A DNA stretch of 15,262 nt. Source: Actinomycetota bacterium (lineage in GTDB: Bacteria > Actinomycetota > Acidimicrobiia > Acidimicrobiales > Microtrichaceae). The notes under the pieces are model-generated. The model was not told the DNA's origin. It searched no databases and worked only from the letters and a program-made list of their open reading frames with translations. The stretch spans positions 1 to 15,262 of the forward strand of contig WLLG01000020.1 in NCBI GenBank assembly GCA_009700815.1, in the 5' to 3' direction. Made by a program: the position numbers and the translations under genes. This document shows positions 6,878 through 14,039 of this stretch, piece by piece (within the stretch, counting starts at the first letter, position 1; each line of letters begins with the position of its first letter).

Positions 6878-8406
6878 CTTTGATTGAGTGACTTTTCCTC
6901 TGCCTCAGGTGTTGCTGGAGCCTCGTGAACCGGTGGCTTGGCCCAAGCGGCATCTCCTCGGCCTTCGCCCTGATCCAGCGTCAGACCATGCTGGGTCTTT
7001 TCCCAATGTGAGGGATCCGTAAAGAGTTGGATCATGGCTCGCAGGGCGGCAACTGCCATGAGCACCCAGTACAACGGCGAAAGCAGTGCAGAGACCAACA
7101 ACTCCGGCCGGCGGACTGCACGCAAGGTCAGAATCGACAGGTAGATAATCACTACGTTGCCGAAGAACCACGAGAAGATTGCAAGGTAGTAGAGCGCTCC
7201 TGGGAACAGCGCCTGGATGAACGAGGCCTTGGTCACAAACCACAACAGGGTCATGGCCCAGAACCACAGATTTAAAACCGCTAGAACTGGCGTGCTTCCC
7301 ACAAACAAGCAGAAGTGCCCAAATCCAGCCCAACCCAAGTCACGCACCATGCCGCGGGGGTCTCGCATGCCTACTAACCAGGTCTGCAAATATCCTTTGT
7401 ACCAACGACTGCGCTGCTTGACCCAGTTGACGACATCAACATTTGGCTCTTCCATCGTCGAAGAATCCAGAACCCCAACGCGCCAGCCTTTTCGTTGCAG
7501 GCGGATTCCCAGATCACAATCCTCGGTCACGTTGAAGGCGTCCCAACAACCAACCTCCTCAAGAGCCTCTCGACGGAAGTGATTTGAAGTGCCGCCAAGC
7601 GGAATGGGTGACTTCGTCGAAGCGAGCCCCGGCAAATACAAGTTGAACCAAGTCAGATACTCCGCAGTGAACCAGCGAGTCAGCAAGTTGGTGGTTCCCC
7701 CGTAGAACGAGAGTTTGCCCTGCAGACAACCCACATCATCGGCGCCGCGACTGAATGCGACCACGGCCCGGCGAAGTTGTAGCGGGTCAGGATGATCCTC
7801 CGCATCGTAGATAGTCACCAGAGATCCGCGAGCAAAGTACAGACCAAAGTTCAGCGCTCTGGGCTTTGTCTGAGGCTCCCCTGCCGGTAGCAGCAACACC
7901 TCAACGGGAAGGTCAGTCTCAATGGCACGAGCGGCTGCAATAGTCTCAGCGTCTCCAACCTCGAGCAATAGTTTTACGTCAATACGGTCACGCGGGTATT
8001 CAATTCGGTTGAGGGCCGCTAGTAGATCGGGAAGCACCTGCGGTTCGCCGTAGGCAGGTACCAGCAGGGTATACATCGGGAGTTCTTCATCGGGAACTGC
8101 CCGAGCATCCTCGTCAGCAACCTGAATCGAAGAGTCATCCCCAAGGCCGATTCGAACCAGATAAATCCGATGACACAACGTAATCAGATACACCAAAGTG
8201 GCTGCAGTGGTCAGAACAATGAGGGTTCCAAGTGGCGCCAGGATTAGGCACAGCACAACAGCTACTGCCATGCCAATGAGACCAATTTTTTGGCCACGAT
8301 TGACCTGTGAGGCAGCAGTCATGCCGGGGTTTTTGGCTTCGACCCAACCTAAGGACTCAGCAAGTACCTCTTCGGCCAGATCCTCTGGTATCTCTCGAAT
8401 CTTCAT
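6874..8406 (-). CDS. Processive family 2 glycosyltransferase, membrane protein
   Basis: This 510-residue protein probably polymerises or attaches sugars from nucleotide-sugar donors at the inner face of the membrane. Two N-terminal helices lie at about 40-86. The GT-A catalytic domain follows from about 111: LLVPAYGEP (114-122), KPRALNFGL (181-189), metal-binding DAED (201-204), GGTSNHFRR (271-279), the TED acid (294-296) and QRSRW (331-335). The last is the QxxRW motif of processive cellulose-, chitin- and hyaluronan-synthase-like enzymes. Several C-terminal helices (about 358-462) and the sequence YWVLMAVAALRAM then FTDPSHWEKTQHG are typical of the cellulose-synthase-like group; the last 40 residues are a hydrophilic tail. 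Its start overlaps the end of the exosortase gene by ATGA (8403-8406), so the two are very likely co-translated and work together. The polymer or acceptor is unknown. Confidence 0.9.
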   Translation of the reverse strand: MKIREIPEDLAEEVLAESLGWVEAKNPGMTAASQVNRGQKIGLIGMAVAVVLCLILAPLGTLIVLTTAATLVYLITLCHRIYLVRIGLGDDSSIQVADEDARAVPDEELPMYTLLVPAYGEPQVLPDLLAALNRIEYPRDRIDVKLLLEVGDAETIAAARAIETDLPVEVLLLPAGEPQTKPRALNFGLYFARGSLVTIYDAEDHPDPLQLRRAVVAFSRGADDVGCLQGKLSFYGGTTNLLTRWFTAEYLTWFNLYLPGLASTKSPIPLGGTSNHFRREALEEVGCWDAFNVTEDCDLGIRLQRKGWRVGVLDSSTMEEPNVDVVNWVKQRSRWYKGYLQTWLVGMRDPRGMVRDLGWAGFGHFCLFVGSTPVLAVLNLWFWAMTLLWFVTKASFIQALFPGALYYLAIFSWFFGNVVIIYLSILTLRAVRRPELLVSALLSPLYWVLMAVAALRAMIQLFTDPSHWEKTQHGLTLDQGEGRGDAAWAKPPVHEAPATPEAEEKSLNQS

Positions 8407-10130
8407 CCGCCAAACTCCACTGGCTCAGGCATTTGCGCCGACCGATCAGCCGATGACTGAATCACTGTTCGTGCGAACTGTACGAGGAAGGTCCGAAGTT
8501 CGCCCTGTCGCGCAGTCACATCTCCTGTCTCTGCACCGCGCACTGCTTCATCGGCACGGATCCCGACTTGCCGGGCAATTGAATCCTCGAGCGGTGGACT
8601 AGCTACACGGGCGGAATTGCTGTCATTGAGCAGCAAGACCACTCGTTCGTAGCGAAGGCCGCTGCCTTCACGAACTGCCCACAGCCAGTACACCGTGGTC
8701 CAAGCAAGGCCATCGGGATCGGCCCAGTTCAACACTGTTCCCACCACACCGTTACCCAGGTCCACCCGTTTCACACCCTCGGTGCTATACCCGTGGAATC
8801 GGTAACAGGCCTCAATGCCAAAGTCACTAAACGCTTGGAGCTTGCCAGTGTTGATCACATCGGCCAGCACGGGAACATCGCTCCCCAACTGACTCGTTCC
8901 AAGCGCCGCATACTGATATCGGACCCAGCTGGAATCCTCCCCAAAGAACCGCTTGCCGTTTTCAAAGGTTCCGACGCGTTCGCCGCGGAACCCAGTTGGT
9001 CGCAACGAGACCTGCGAGAACTTCCCGACGCGCGGGTTACCAACCGAAGACGAAATTGGGTCATATGCAGTGAGGTTGTGGTTGAACACCGACCCAAACA
9101 GCGCAATCACCACAATTCCCAACATGGCACGTCCTGCAGTCGGAACGGCTGCTAGGACGGCGCGTGTGCGCGAGGGGCCACTGAACACAGGAAGGGACAA
9201 ACCAAACCTGTGGGCCTGTAACACCATGATGAGCACCGCAATATTGAAGGTGAACAGTCCAGCAACGGGGTGCAATATATCTATCGAAGCAGTTTCACCG
9301 AAGAATTTGCCAACTGCCAAGATCGCAACAATGCGAATCACGTTGAAGACCCACACCAGTGCAGTTCCAGCAGCTAACCAGCTGAACTTTGCTGACTTCG
9401 TTCCCCGTGCAACCAACGTGAATGCCGAGGCAACTAACAAGAACCCCAACAAGCCGTTCGCACCCGAACAGGCCGAGGCAACTTGAACCAGGAAGGTTCC
9501 CTGTGCACCGCCGTGTGCGACCTGAAAGGTAATGCCATCTCCTGCCATGACCGTGGCTACGGGTATCACGCCCACGACCATGCGAACTGCGCCAGCAGTC
9601 AGGCCAGTAAGCGGCTCAAGGCCTAACGTGACAAGTCCACGAATAGGTATCGGCCAGGCCAAGAACAAAAAGAGAACTGCGGCCTTGGTCCGCCAGAGCA
9701 TGCGAACCCCAAAAGCAAGAGCTACAACACCCGCTACAAATAGCGGCATCGTGAGCAGATCAATTCGGTACAGCCAGTACATCGTCGAGAGACGTGCCGG
9801 CAACAACACGAGCGAGGCAAACGCAGCAATCACAAGGGGAACTCCGACAATGCGATCAATATGCCGATCATGAATATTCGGCTCGTTGATGCTTGGCCTT
9901 GCCAGCGCGTATCCCAGCACGGCGGCAATGATCGGTACCAAGCCCAGATAGGCCAGCGGAGTATCTACGGTGAGACCCCTCATCAGGGTCCAGAGCGAGG
10001 TGTGATAACACAGCAGCACAGCGAAGAGCGCTATAGCTGTACGGCCTGCCACCTTGCGGGTATCTTCGGACCAGCGGGGTTCTTGTTCAGCCTCTTCAAT
10101 TGGATCTGCCGGTGGCGGATTTAGCAGCAT
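8403..10130 (-). CDS. Exosortase/archaeosortase-family protein with fused C-terminal domain
   Basis: This 575-residue multi-spanning membrane protein carries the exosortase catalytic triad: Cys221 in VASACSGANGLLGF, Arg266 in VFNVIRIVAIL and His287 in DILHPVAGLFTFN. Hydrophobic helices fill residues about 30-345. Exosortases and archaeosortases cut and probably transfer proteins that have a C-terminal signal made of a short motif, a membrane helix and basic residues; many occur beside polysaccharide genes. The C-terminal part (about 350-575) is predicted extracytoplasmic and includes VGKFSQVSLRPTGFRGERVGT and AWTTVYWLWAV. By position it resembles the EpsI-like (DUF3485) domain found with many exosortases, but I am not certain of that homology. 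It follows the Pro/Ser/Thr-rich anchored protein by 43 bases and overlaps the GT2 gene. I do not recognise it as one of the named Xrt subtypes. Confidence 0.88.
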   Translation of the reverse strand: MLLNPPPADPIEEAEQEPRWSEDTRKVAGRTAIALFAVLLCYHTSLWTLMRGLTVDTPLAYLGLVPIIAAVLGYALARPSINEPNIHDRHIDRIVGVPLVIAAFASLVLLPARLSTMYWLYRIDLLTMPLFVAGVVALAFGVRMLWRTKAAVLFLFLAWPIPIRGLVTLGLEPLTGLTAGAVRMVVGVIPVATVMAGDGITFQVAHGGAQGTFLVQVASACSGANGLLGFLLVASAFTLVARGTKSAKFSWLAAGTALVWVFNVIRIVAILAVGKFFGETASIDILHPVAGLFTFNIAVLIMVLQAHRFGLSLPVFSGPSRTRAVLAAVPTAGRAMLGIVVIALFGSVFNHNLTAYDPISSSVGNPRVGKFSQVSLRPTGFRGERVGTFENGKRFFGEDSSWVRYQYAALGTSQLGSDVPVLADVINTGKLQAFSDFGIEACYRFHGYSTEGVKRVDLGNGVVGTVLNWADPDGLAWTTVYWLWAVREGSGLRYERVVLLLNDSNSARVASPPLEDSIARQVGIRADEAVRGAETGDVTARQGELRTFLVQFARTVIQSSADRSAQMPEPVEFGG

Positions 10131-10173
10131 GACAGCACTTGTTCTTCTCTAGCCTGAGAGCACATGCGAGCCA

Positions 10174-10707
10174 CTAGTTCATGGCCTTAGTAGCAACCGG
10201 TTTGCTGCGCCGGCGCAGCACAAAGAACATCCCCACTCCAAGCATCAAGAGCGCAGAGAGTGGAAGCAGCAAAGCCAGAGGGCTCTCGCTCACTGCAGGC
10301 TGGGGCCCAGTCTGATCCTCTGGCACTGTGGTTGTGGGAGCCGGATTCTCAACCGACGCTCCCTGCACCTGCGACGGAACGGCGCCGCCAGATGGAGAGG
10401 CAGAGCCAGTCGAGCGTGATCCTCCTGCTGAACCAGTGGGCGTGCCGCGAGTTACGCCAGTGCGGCTGACACTTGCTCCCGCTACTTCAACATCTGCTTG
10501 ATCTACCTCGGCCCCTGCTGCATCAGCAGATAGGTCGGGCACGGTGCTTGGTACAGTTGCCGCTGGTGCGCCCACTGGTACGGGCGGGGGTAGCGCATAG
10601 TTGGCCTGAGACTGAGCGTTCACCATAAAGGCGAGCACGGCAATGGGCGGGACCAGCAGCAACAGCAGGCTGCGATCACGAGGAATCTTTGCTAGGAGGG
10701 CTTTCAT
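10174..10707 (-). CDS. Secreted Pro/Ser/Thr-rich protein with C-terminal membrane anchor; candidate exosortase substrate
   Basis: I do not recognise a named family in this 177-residue protein. It has a basic start (KALLAKIPRDR), a hydrophobic signal segment at about 13-29, and a low-complexity region of about 100 residues rich in Pro, Ser, Thr, Ala, Gly and Val. A C-terminal hydrophobic helix (about 143-164) then runs straight into Arg-Arg-Arg-Ser-Lys (165-169) and a 10-residue tail. This tripartite ending (SESP, helix, RRR) is what exosortase or sortase substrates look like, although no PEP or LPXTG motif is present. The low-complexity part could be an O-glycosylated stalk. It overlaps the GT-C gene upstream by ATGA and precedes the exosortase by 43 bases. 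Alternatives are a simple bitopic membrane protein or an assembly partner of the exosortase. Confidence 0.75.
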   Translation of the reverse strand: MKALLAKIPRDRSLLLLLVPPIAVLAFMVNAQSQANYALPPPVPVGAPAATVPSTVPDLSADAAGAEVDQADVEVAGASVSRTGVTRGTPTGSAGGSRSTGSASPSGGAVPSQVQGASVENPAPTTTVPEDQTGPQPAVSESPLALLLPLSALLMLGVGMFFVLRRRSKPVATKAMN

Positions 10708-12716
10708 CTTCCGAACTCCGGGTCTGGTTGTGCTCGATTGGTTGGATCGGGGTCCTTGACTTCAAAGAGGCGGTAATGGGTCTTTGGTGCTGACTCGTCT
10801 CCCCATTCAGCTACCTGCTTGGCAAACCCGGTTCCGCCGCCCTCCCAAAGGTCAGGAAACTGTGAAACGAGTTGATCCGCACCGGATGACTCCAAGAGCA
10901 GCAAATACCGAACACCAAAGTCTTGAGGGGCTGCGACTGCAGGGCCAAAGTCTCGGTCCGAGGGCACCACATACACATTTGGTCTTGGTGCGGCAGGCAA
11001 AACCCCAATTCCTGCCTGATCCATCAGGACAGTTCCAGGCTCCACATCCAAACGAGTGTCAATCTCTTCGGCCACTTGCTGACCCATGATGGTCATTGAG
11101 CGCATCGGGTCTACCGAATCGCCGTTGATTCCAAGCGATAGCGCCTCAATGGCCTCAGTCTGATCGAACGAGGCGTACTGCTCCGTCTGCACAACATGCA
11201 GGGTCCAGAAAATTCCAGGCAAGAGCGCGAACAGGGCAAACCCCGTGACCCATACGGACCGTTTCGGCGGTTCCGAAGCAATGACCATGGCCAGTGCGGC
11301 GGCAAGCACCACTGCTATCACGGTGTAGCGCAACCATGGGAACGTTGAACCTTTTGCGGCAAAGAGCAACTGCAAAGCCAGCGGTGACCCGAGTACTGCA
11401 AGCGCAACAGTTGCTCGCAGGCAGGTTCTGCGCGTTCCCCACAGCGCCATGACTGCCAGCACAACGAGTAGCGGTGAGGCCACCAACATCTGACGAATGA
11501 AGAACCATGCCCTGCCAGCCGAGGCTGCGTCTCCAATCAGTTCAATATTCGACGCCGCCGATCGTGCAACAAGGGCACTGTTGCCGTAGGCAGAGGTGAA
11601 CTGTGGGAAGGGCTCTCCGATGATTGCCCAAGAAGCAACAGCCCAAGCAACCATGGTCACCACGACTGGGAAGGCCAGAATCGTCAGATCAACCACGGTG
11701 TCCCAGCGGCGATTCATCGCTGAACGGGGAGTTACCCCCTGAGCCGCCGAGCGGTTCCACGTGACAAGAGCAACCACGGGCAACACCGCTGCGAACACCG
11801 CAGCAGTTTCATAACGGGTCAGGTATCCAGCAGCTATTGCTGAACCAACCACAACCAGAGACCTCGTATCGTCGGTTTCAATCCACCGAGCTAGGTGACG
11901 AGTGGCAAGGACTAAGAAAAACAGCCAGCAGGCCTCGCTCATTCCATTCCCGCCGTGGGTCCAGATCAGCGGCTGCGCCGCAACAAGCAATACCGCCGCA
12001 ATACGGAACCACTGCTTCGTTCCAGTTTCAATCCCCCATGCCAAGAGTTGACTGAGCGTGCCCGCCATAAACAGCGCCGACACCACAATCGCTGCCATGC
12101 CCGTGCTGGTAAATGGAAGCCAGAACGCTCGAAGGGCAATAAAGGGCAATTGAAACATGGTGGGAAACGGACCCCAAATAAAGCCAAGTGCCTCGAGGTG
12201 TGGATCACGGCTAAAGAGCACCGACTGACCGCTACCCACTCGAGAGAGCGCGTCGCCGGGGATCATCCCACCTACGCGTGCAGAGATATAGCCAATTGCT
12301 ATAAACAGCGCCGTAAAGGCCACAAAGGTGATGCGGCGCTCGATACGGCCGACCTCGGGACCAACACGTCGGGTGCGGCCCATCTTGATGCGTTGGTCAG
12401 CAAGAATCTGCTCCGCCTCAATGACCGCGGGGTGCTGAGCGTCAACAATCACTTCTTGTGCAGCAGTTAGATCCGGGACCTGATACCCGCCTGCGGCAGC
12501 TAGGTCACCTAGCACGATGGAGATCTCGCTCAACCTACGATCCGCTTGAAGTCCTGTTACAAAGAGCGAATCCACCGAGGCAGAAAGCTGCTGTTCTCGT
12601 TCACTGAGCAGGGTAGATAACGCTGCGGCGGCAGCCCGGGCCGAAGAAGCAGAGTCTGCAGACACAGGTTCAAAGAGTTGGCCTTCGGATTCGCTCAACG
12701 CGGGGGTAAGAGTCAT
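10704..12716 (-). CDS. GT-C-fold membrane glycosyltransferase (PMT/ArnT-like) with N-terminal extension
   Basis: This 670-residue protein likely moves a sugar from a polyprenyl-phosphate carrier to a protein or glycan on the outer face of the membrane. Residues 1-125 form a hydrophilic, Ala/Glu/Gln-rich helical extension not usual for the family. About ten or more membrane helices span 129-520. The first external loop reads GDALSRV (Asp155), then FSRDPHLEALGFIWGPFPTM. This matches bacterial GT39/PMT_2-like and RgtA-D-like GT-C enzymes, where acidic residues in that loop bind metal and donor. Later marks are THGGNGMSEA (254-263) and GYLTRYETAAVF. A soluble C-terminal domain (about 530-670) follows, with GVRYLLLLESSG and HYRLFEV. 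It begins 23 bases after the coiled-coil gene and overlaps the anchored protein gene. Acceptor and donor are unknown; the neighbouring Ser/Thr-rich anchored protein is a reasonable guess for acceptor. Confidence 0.82.
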   Translation of the reverse strand: MTLTPALSESEGQLFEPVSADSASSARAAAAALSTLLSEREQQLSASVDSLFVTGLQADRRLSEISIVLGDLAAAGGYQVPDLTAAQEVIVDAQHPAVIEAEQILADQRIKMGRTRRVGPEVGRIERRITFVAFTALFIAIGYISARVGGMIPGDALSRVGSGQSVLFSRDPHLEALGFIWGPFPTMFQLPFIALRAFWLPFTSTGMAAIVVSALFMAGTLSQLLAWGIETGTKQWFRIAAVLLVAAQPLIWTHGGNGMSEACWLFFLVLATRHLARWIETDDTRSLVVVGSAIAAGYLTRYETAAVFAAVLPVVALVTWNRSAAQGVTPRSAMNRRWDTVVDLTILAFPVVVTMVAWAVASWAIIGEPFPQFTSAYGNSALVARSAASNIELIGDAASAGRAWFFIRQMLVASPLLVVLAVMALWGTRRTCLRATVALAVLGSPLALQLLFAAKGSTFPWLRYTVIAVVLAAALAMVIASEPPKRSVWVTGFALFALLPGIFWTLHVVQTEQYASFDQTEAIEALSLGINGDSVDPMRSMTIMGQQVAEEIDTRLDVEPGTVLMDQAGIGVLPAAPRPNVYVVPSDRDFGPAVAAPQDFGVRYLLLLESSGADQLVSQFPDLWEGGGTGFAKQVAEWGDESAPKTHYRLFEVKDPDPTNRAQPDPEFGR

Positions 12717-12739
12717 CAGGTTGATCTAGGTCTCTTTAC

Positions 12740-13144
12740 TCAGCTCTGACGGCGAAAGCGGCTCAGCCCACGCGAGGGTGGAACTGCACCTTCAGGCTCA
12801 GCCTGCACTGCTTCAGATCCGGGTTCACCCGCTGCGCTCGTGGTCACGCCCGAGGCAATGCGATCCAACTCAGACACAATCTCACGAACCTCTGATCTCA
12901 ACACTCGCTGCAAGGTGGTGAGTTCGGCCATGACAGCAGCAAGTTCTTGCTGATGACGCGCAACCATCGCCGCCACCTCGGCAGCAGTATGGGCGAGCTG
13001 ATCGGCATCAACCACAGTGACGACGGTCTCTGGCTCCGTATCCACAGGATCCATCGAGTCCGCTGTGTCGGTTAGGTCGACAACGTTAGGTACCTCTTCA
13101 ACCTGTTCTAGGTCTTCAACACTCTTGTGCATTGCAGCAGTCAC
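12740..13144 (-). CDS. Small coiled-coil protein, function unknown
   Basis: No family is recognised in this 134-residue soluble protein. An acidic N-terminal stretch (about 6-46, rich in Asp, Glu, Val and Thr) leads into a predicted coiled coil (about 47-98), with heptad-like spacing of Leu, Val and Ile in AAEVAAMVARHQQELAAVM and LQRVLRSEVREIVSELDRIA. A Gly/Glu/Ala linker and a basic end (RGLSRFRRQS) follow. There is no signal peptide or membrane helix. The GTG at 13142-13144 is chosen because GAGGAG lies eight bases upstream; a longer frame from a TTG at 13174 lacks such a site. It is the first gene of the exosortase/glycosyltransferase cluster, 23 bases before the GT-C gene, and could be a cytoplasmic scaffold binding that protein's helical N-terminal extension. 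Confidence 0.7.
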   Translation of the reverse strand: MTAAMHKSVEDLEQVEEVPNVVDLTDTADSMDPVDTEPETVVTVVDADQLAHTAAEVAAMVARHQQELAAVMAELTTLQRVLRSEVREIVSELDRIASGVTTSAAGEPGSEAVQAEPEGAVPPSRGLSRFRRQS

Positions 13145-13152
13145 GTTCTCGA

Positions 13153-13158
13153 CTCCTC
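13153..13158 (-). promoter_or_regulatory. Shine-Dalgarno sequence deciding the coiled-coil gene start
   Basis: GAGGAG on the minus strand lies eight bases before the GTG at 13144. It favours that start over the TTG at 13174, upstream of it, and the ATG at 13132, which is 20 bases away. Confidence 0.65.
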
Positions 13159-13225
13159 GCCTGTCGGTAGTCAACGATCAAAACGTACGCAGCAGGCCTG
13201 AACTCCACGTTGCCGGAATCTGACT

Positions 13226-13253
13226 TTGAGGTGAACCTCAAGCGCTGCGCTTG
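13226..13253. repeat. Two abutting inverted repeats in the 133-base gap between the secreted-protein and coiled-coil genes
   Basis: TTGAGGT-GA-ACCTCAA (13226-13241) is followed by CAAGCGC-T-GCGCTTG (13239-13253); the two share the bases CAA. In RNA the two hairpins would compete for the shared bases. No U-tract follows on either strand, so a plain intrinsic terminator is unlikely. A regulator-binding site or an attenuating structure upstream of the glycosyltransferase cluster is possible. Confidence 0.5.
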
Positions 13254-13277
13254 CCTGGACTTAGCTAAATCTCAGCC

Positions 13278-13934
13278 TCAGCCGGTAATAGCTACGCCAG
13301 CACCCGAGTCTGATCCAGCAAACTGAAGTGCCTCTGCATCATCCACGGTGCTCGGGCCGGCGAGAGCACTGCTCGATGGGCCAGAGCCTGGGAGCTGCGG
13401 TGGCGGCGGGCCAGCACCTGTCGTAGCTGATGTCCCAGGGTCAACCCGGCCTGCGCCCTCAAAGCGAATCGGGGTCTCCGAATCACTGTCCACGTTGAGC
13501 ACCGTGGTATCTGTTACCCGGACAAAGCAAGTGGTGTACTTGATTACCCCTGCCGGGGCCGTATCGGCCTCGGCGTAGCAACCCCAGGCTTCGCCTGCGG
13601 GATCTTGGCCGCGGAACACCTCAAGTTCAGCGCTCCCCTCTCCTGCGGCGGAACCGTTTGGTGTGAGTCCCGAGTATGCCCCGCAGTCCTCGGCAACCGT
13701 GAAACTGCTATCCGAGATGGACTTCCTACAAATATCAACAAACACCAATTGTCTTGGCTCAAGACCGGACCAACTCACCTGCACAAGTGCTGCTGACTGC
13801 TCAGCTGTGACGGGAATCGGTTCCGGAGCAACACTCACAGAGGATTCTGCTGAGGCATTGCTCATACCGAGCAGCAAGACCACCGTCCCTAAGGACCCGG
13901 TCAGCACCCCAAACCTAACTCTGCTCAATCGCAT
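13278..13934 (-). CDS. Secreted four-cysteine beta-rich protein, Ig-like/neocarzinostatin-like by appearance
   Basis: This 218-residue protein has a clear signal peptide (basic RLSRVR, hydrophobic 9-23, cleavage near ASA-ES at 28-30). The exported part has four cysteines (69, 84, 119, 136), enough for two disulfides. Its strand pattern (VQVSWSGLEPRQLVFVDICR, then SAELEVFRG, WGCYA, TTCFVRVTD) recalls neocarzinostatin-like Ig folds; that assignment is tentative. A flexible Gly/Pro/Ser/Thr tail (about 162-218) ends in ALQFAGSDSGAGVAITG. The tail resembles the first part of an LPXTG-like cell-wall signal (L-x-F-x-G-S-D-S), but no membrane helix or basic tail follows. The ATG at 13932-13934 is chosen because GGAGGAG lies seven bases upstream and the signal peptide begins there; the open frame runs further back through the preceding terminator. 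It lies downstream of the PstS-like gene. Confidence 0.78.
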   Translation of the reverse strand: MRLSRVRFGVLTGSLGTVVLLLGMSNASAESSVSVAPEPIPVTAEQSAALVQVSWSGLEPRQLVFVDICRKSISDSSFTVAEDCGAYSGLTPNGSAAGEGSAELEVFRGQDPAGEAWGCYAEADTAPAGVIKYTTCFVRVTDTTVLNVDSDSETPIRFEGAGRVDPGTSATTGAGPPPPQLPGSGPSSSALAGPSTVDDAEALQFAGSDSGAGVAITG

Positions 13935-13941
13935 TGCTCCG

Positions 13942-13948
13942 CTCCTCC
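13942..13948 (-). promoter_or_regulatory. Strong Shine-Dalgarno sequence of the secreted-protein gene
   Basis: GGAGGAG on the minus strand lies seven bases before the ATG at 13934. It fixes the start 35 codons inside the longer open frame. Confidence 0.8.
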
Positions 13949-13960
13949 ATGAAAGACCAA

Positions 13961-13988
13961 GAGGGGCACGGCCGAAGCCGTGCCCCTC
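13961..13988 (-). terminator. Strong hairpin with UUCG loop after the pstS-like gene
   Basis: A perfect 12-bp GC-rich stem (GAGGGGCACGGC / GCCGTGCCCCTC) closes a four-base loop that reads TTCG on the minus strand, inside the very stable C(UUCG)G context. Only a broken U-rich stretch (TTGGTCTTT) follows, so termination may be partial and the downstream gene may receive read-through. Confidence 0.75.
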
Positions 13989-13993
13989 GAGCT

Positions 13994-14019
13994 TGTAGAA
14001 CTCAGACAGACGTTCTACA
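13994..14019 (-). terminator. Second hairpin just after the pstS-like stop codon
   Basis: TGTAGAAC (13994-14001) pairs perfectly with GTTCTACA (14012-14019) around a 10-base loop. It lies 20 bases after the stop codon and just before the stronger UUCG hairpin. It may be a 3'-end stabiliser or part of a tandem terminator. Confidence 0.45.
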
Positions 14020-14039
14020 CGTACAGATTCCAGAACCAA

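Noticed and set aside
6843..6953. Upstream extension of the ArsR-ArsC reading frame to 6953.
   Set aside because: It would overlap the glycosyltransferase coding sequence by 80 bases, adds no recognisable domain, and the promoter elements lie inside it. The ATG at 6842 fits better.
13190..13320. A frameshift that removed a C-terminal membrane anchor from the secreted protein.
   Set aside because: I translated the other two minus-strand frames after the FAGSDSG codons. Both stop within about 20 codons without a hydrophobic stretch.
13935..14039. Extension of the secreted-protein frame to 14039.
   Set aside because: It would translate through the UUCG terminator hairpin and place 35 residues before an otherwise normal signal peptide. 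GGAGGAG supports the ATG at 13934.
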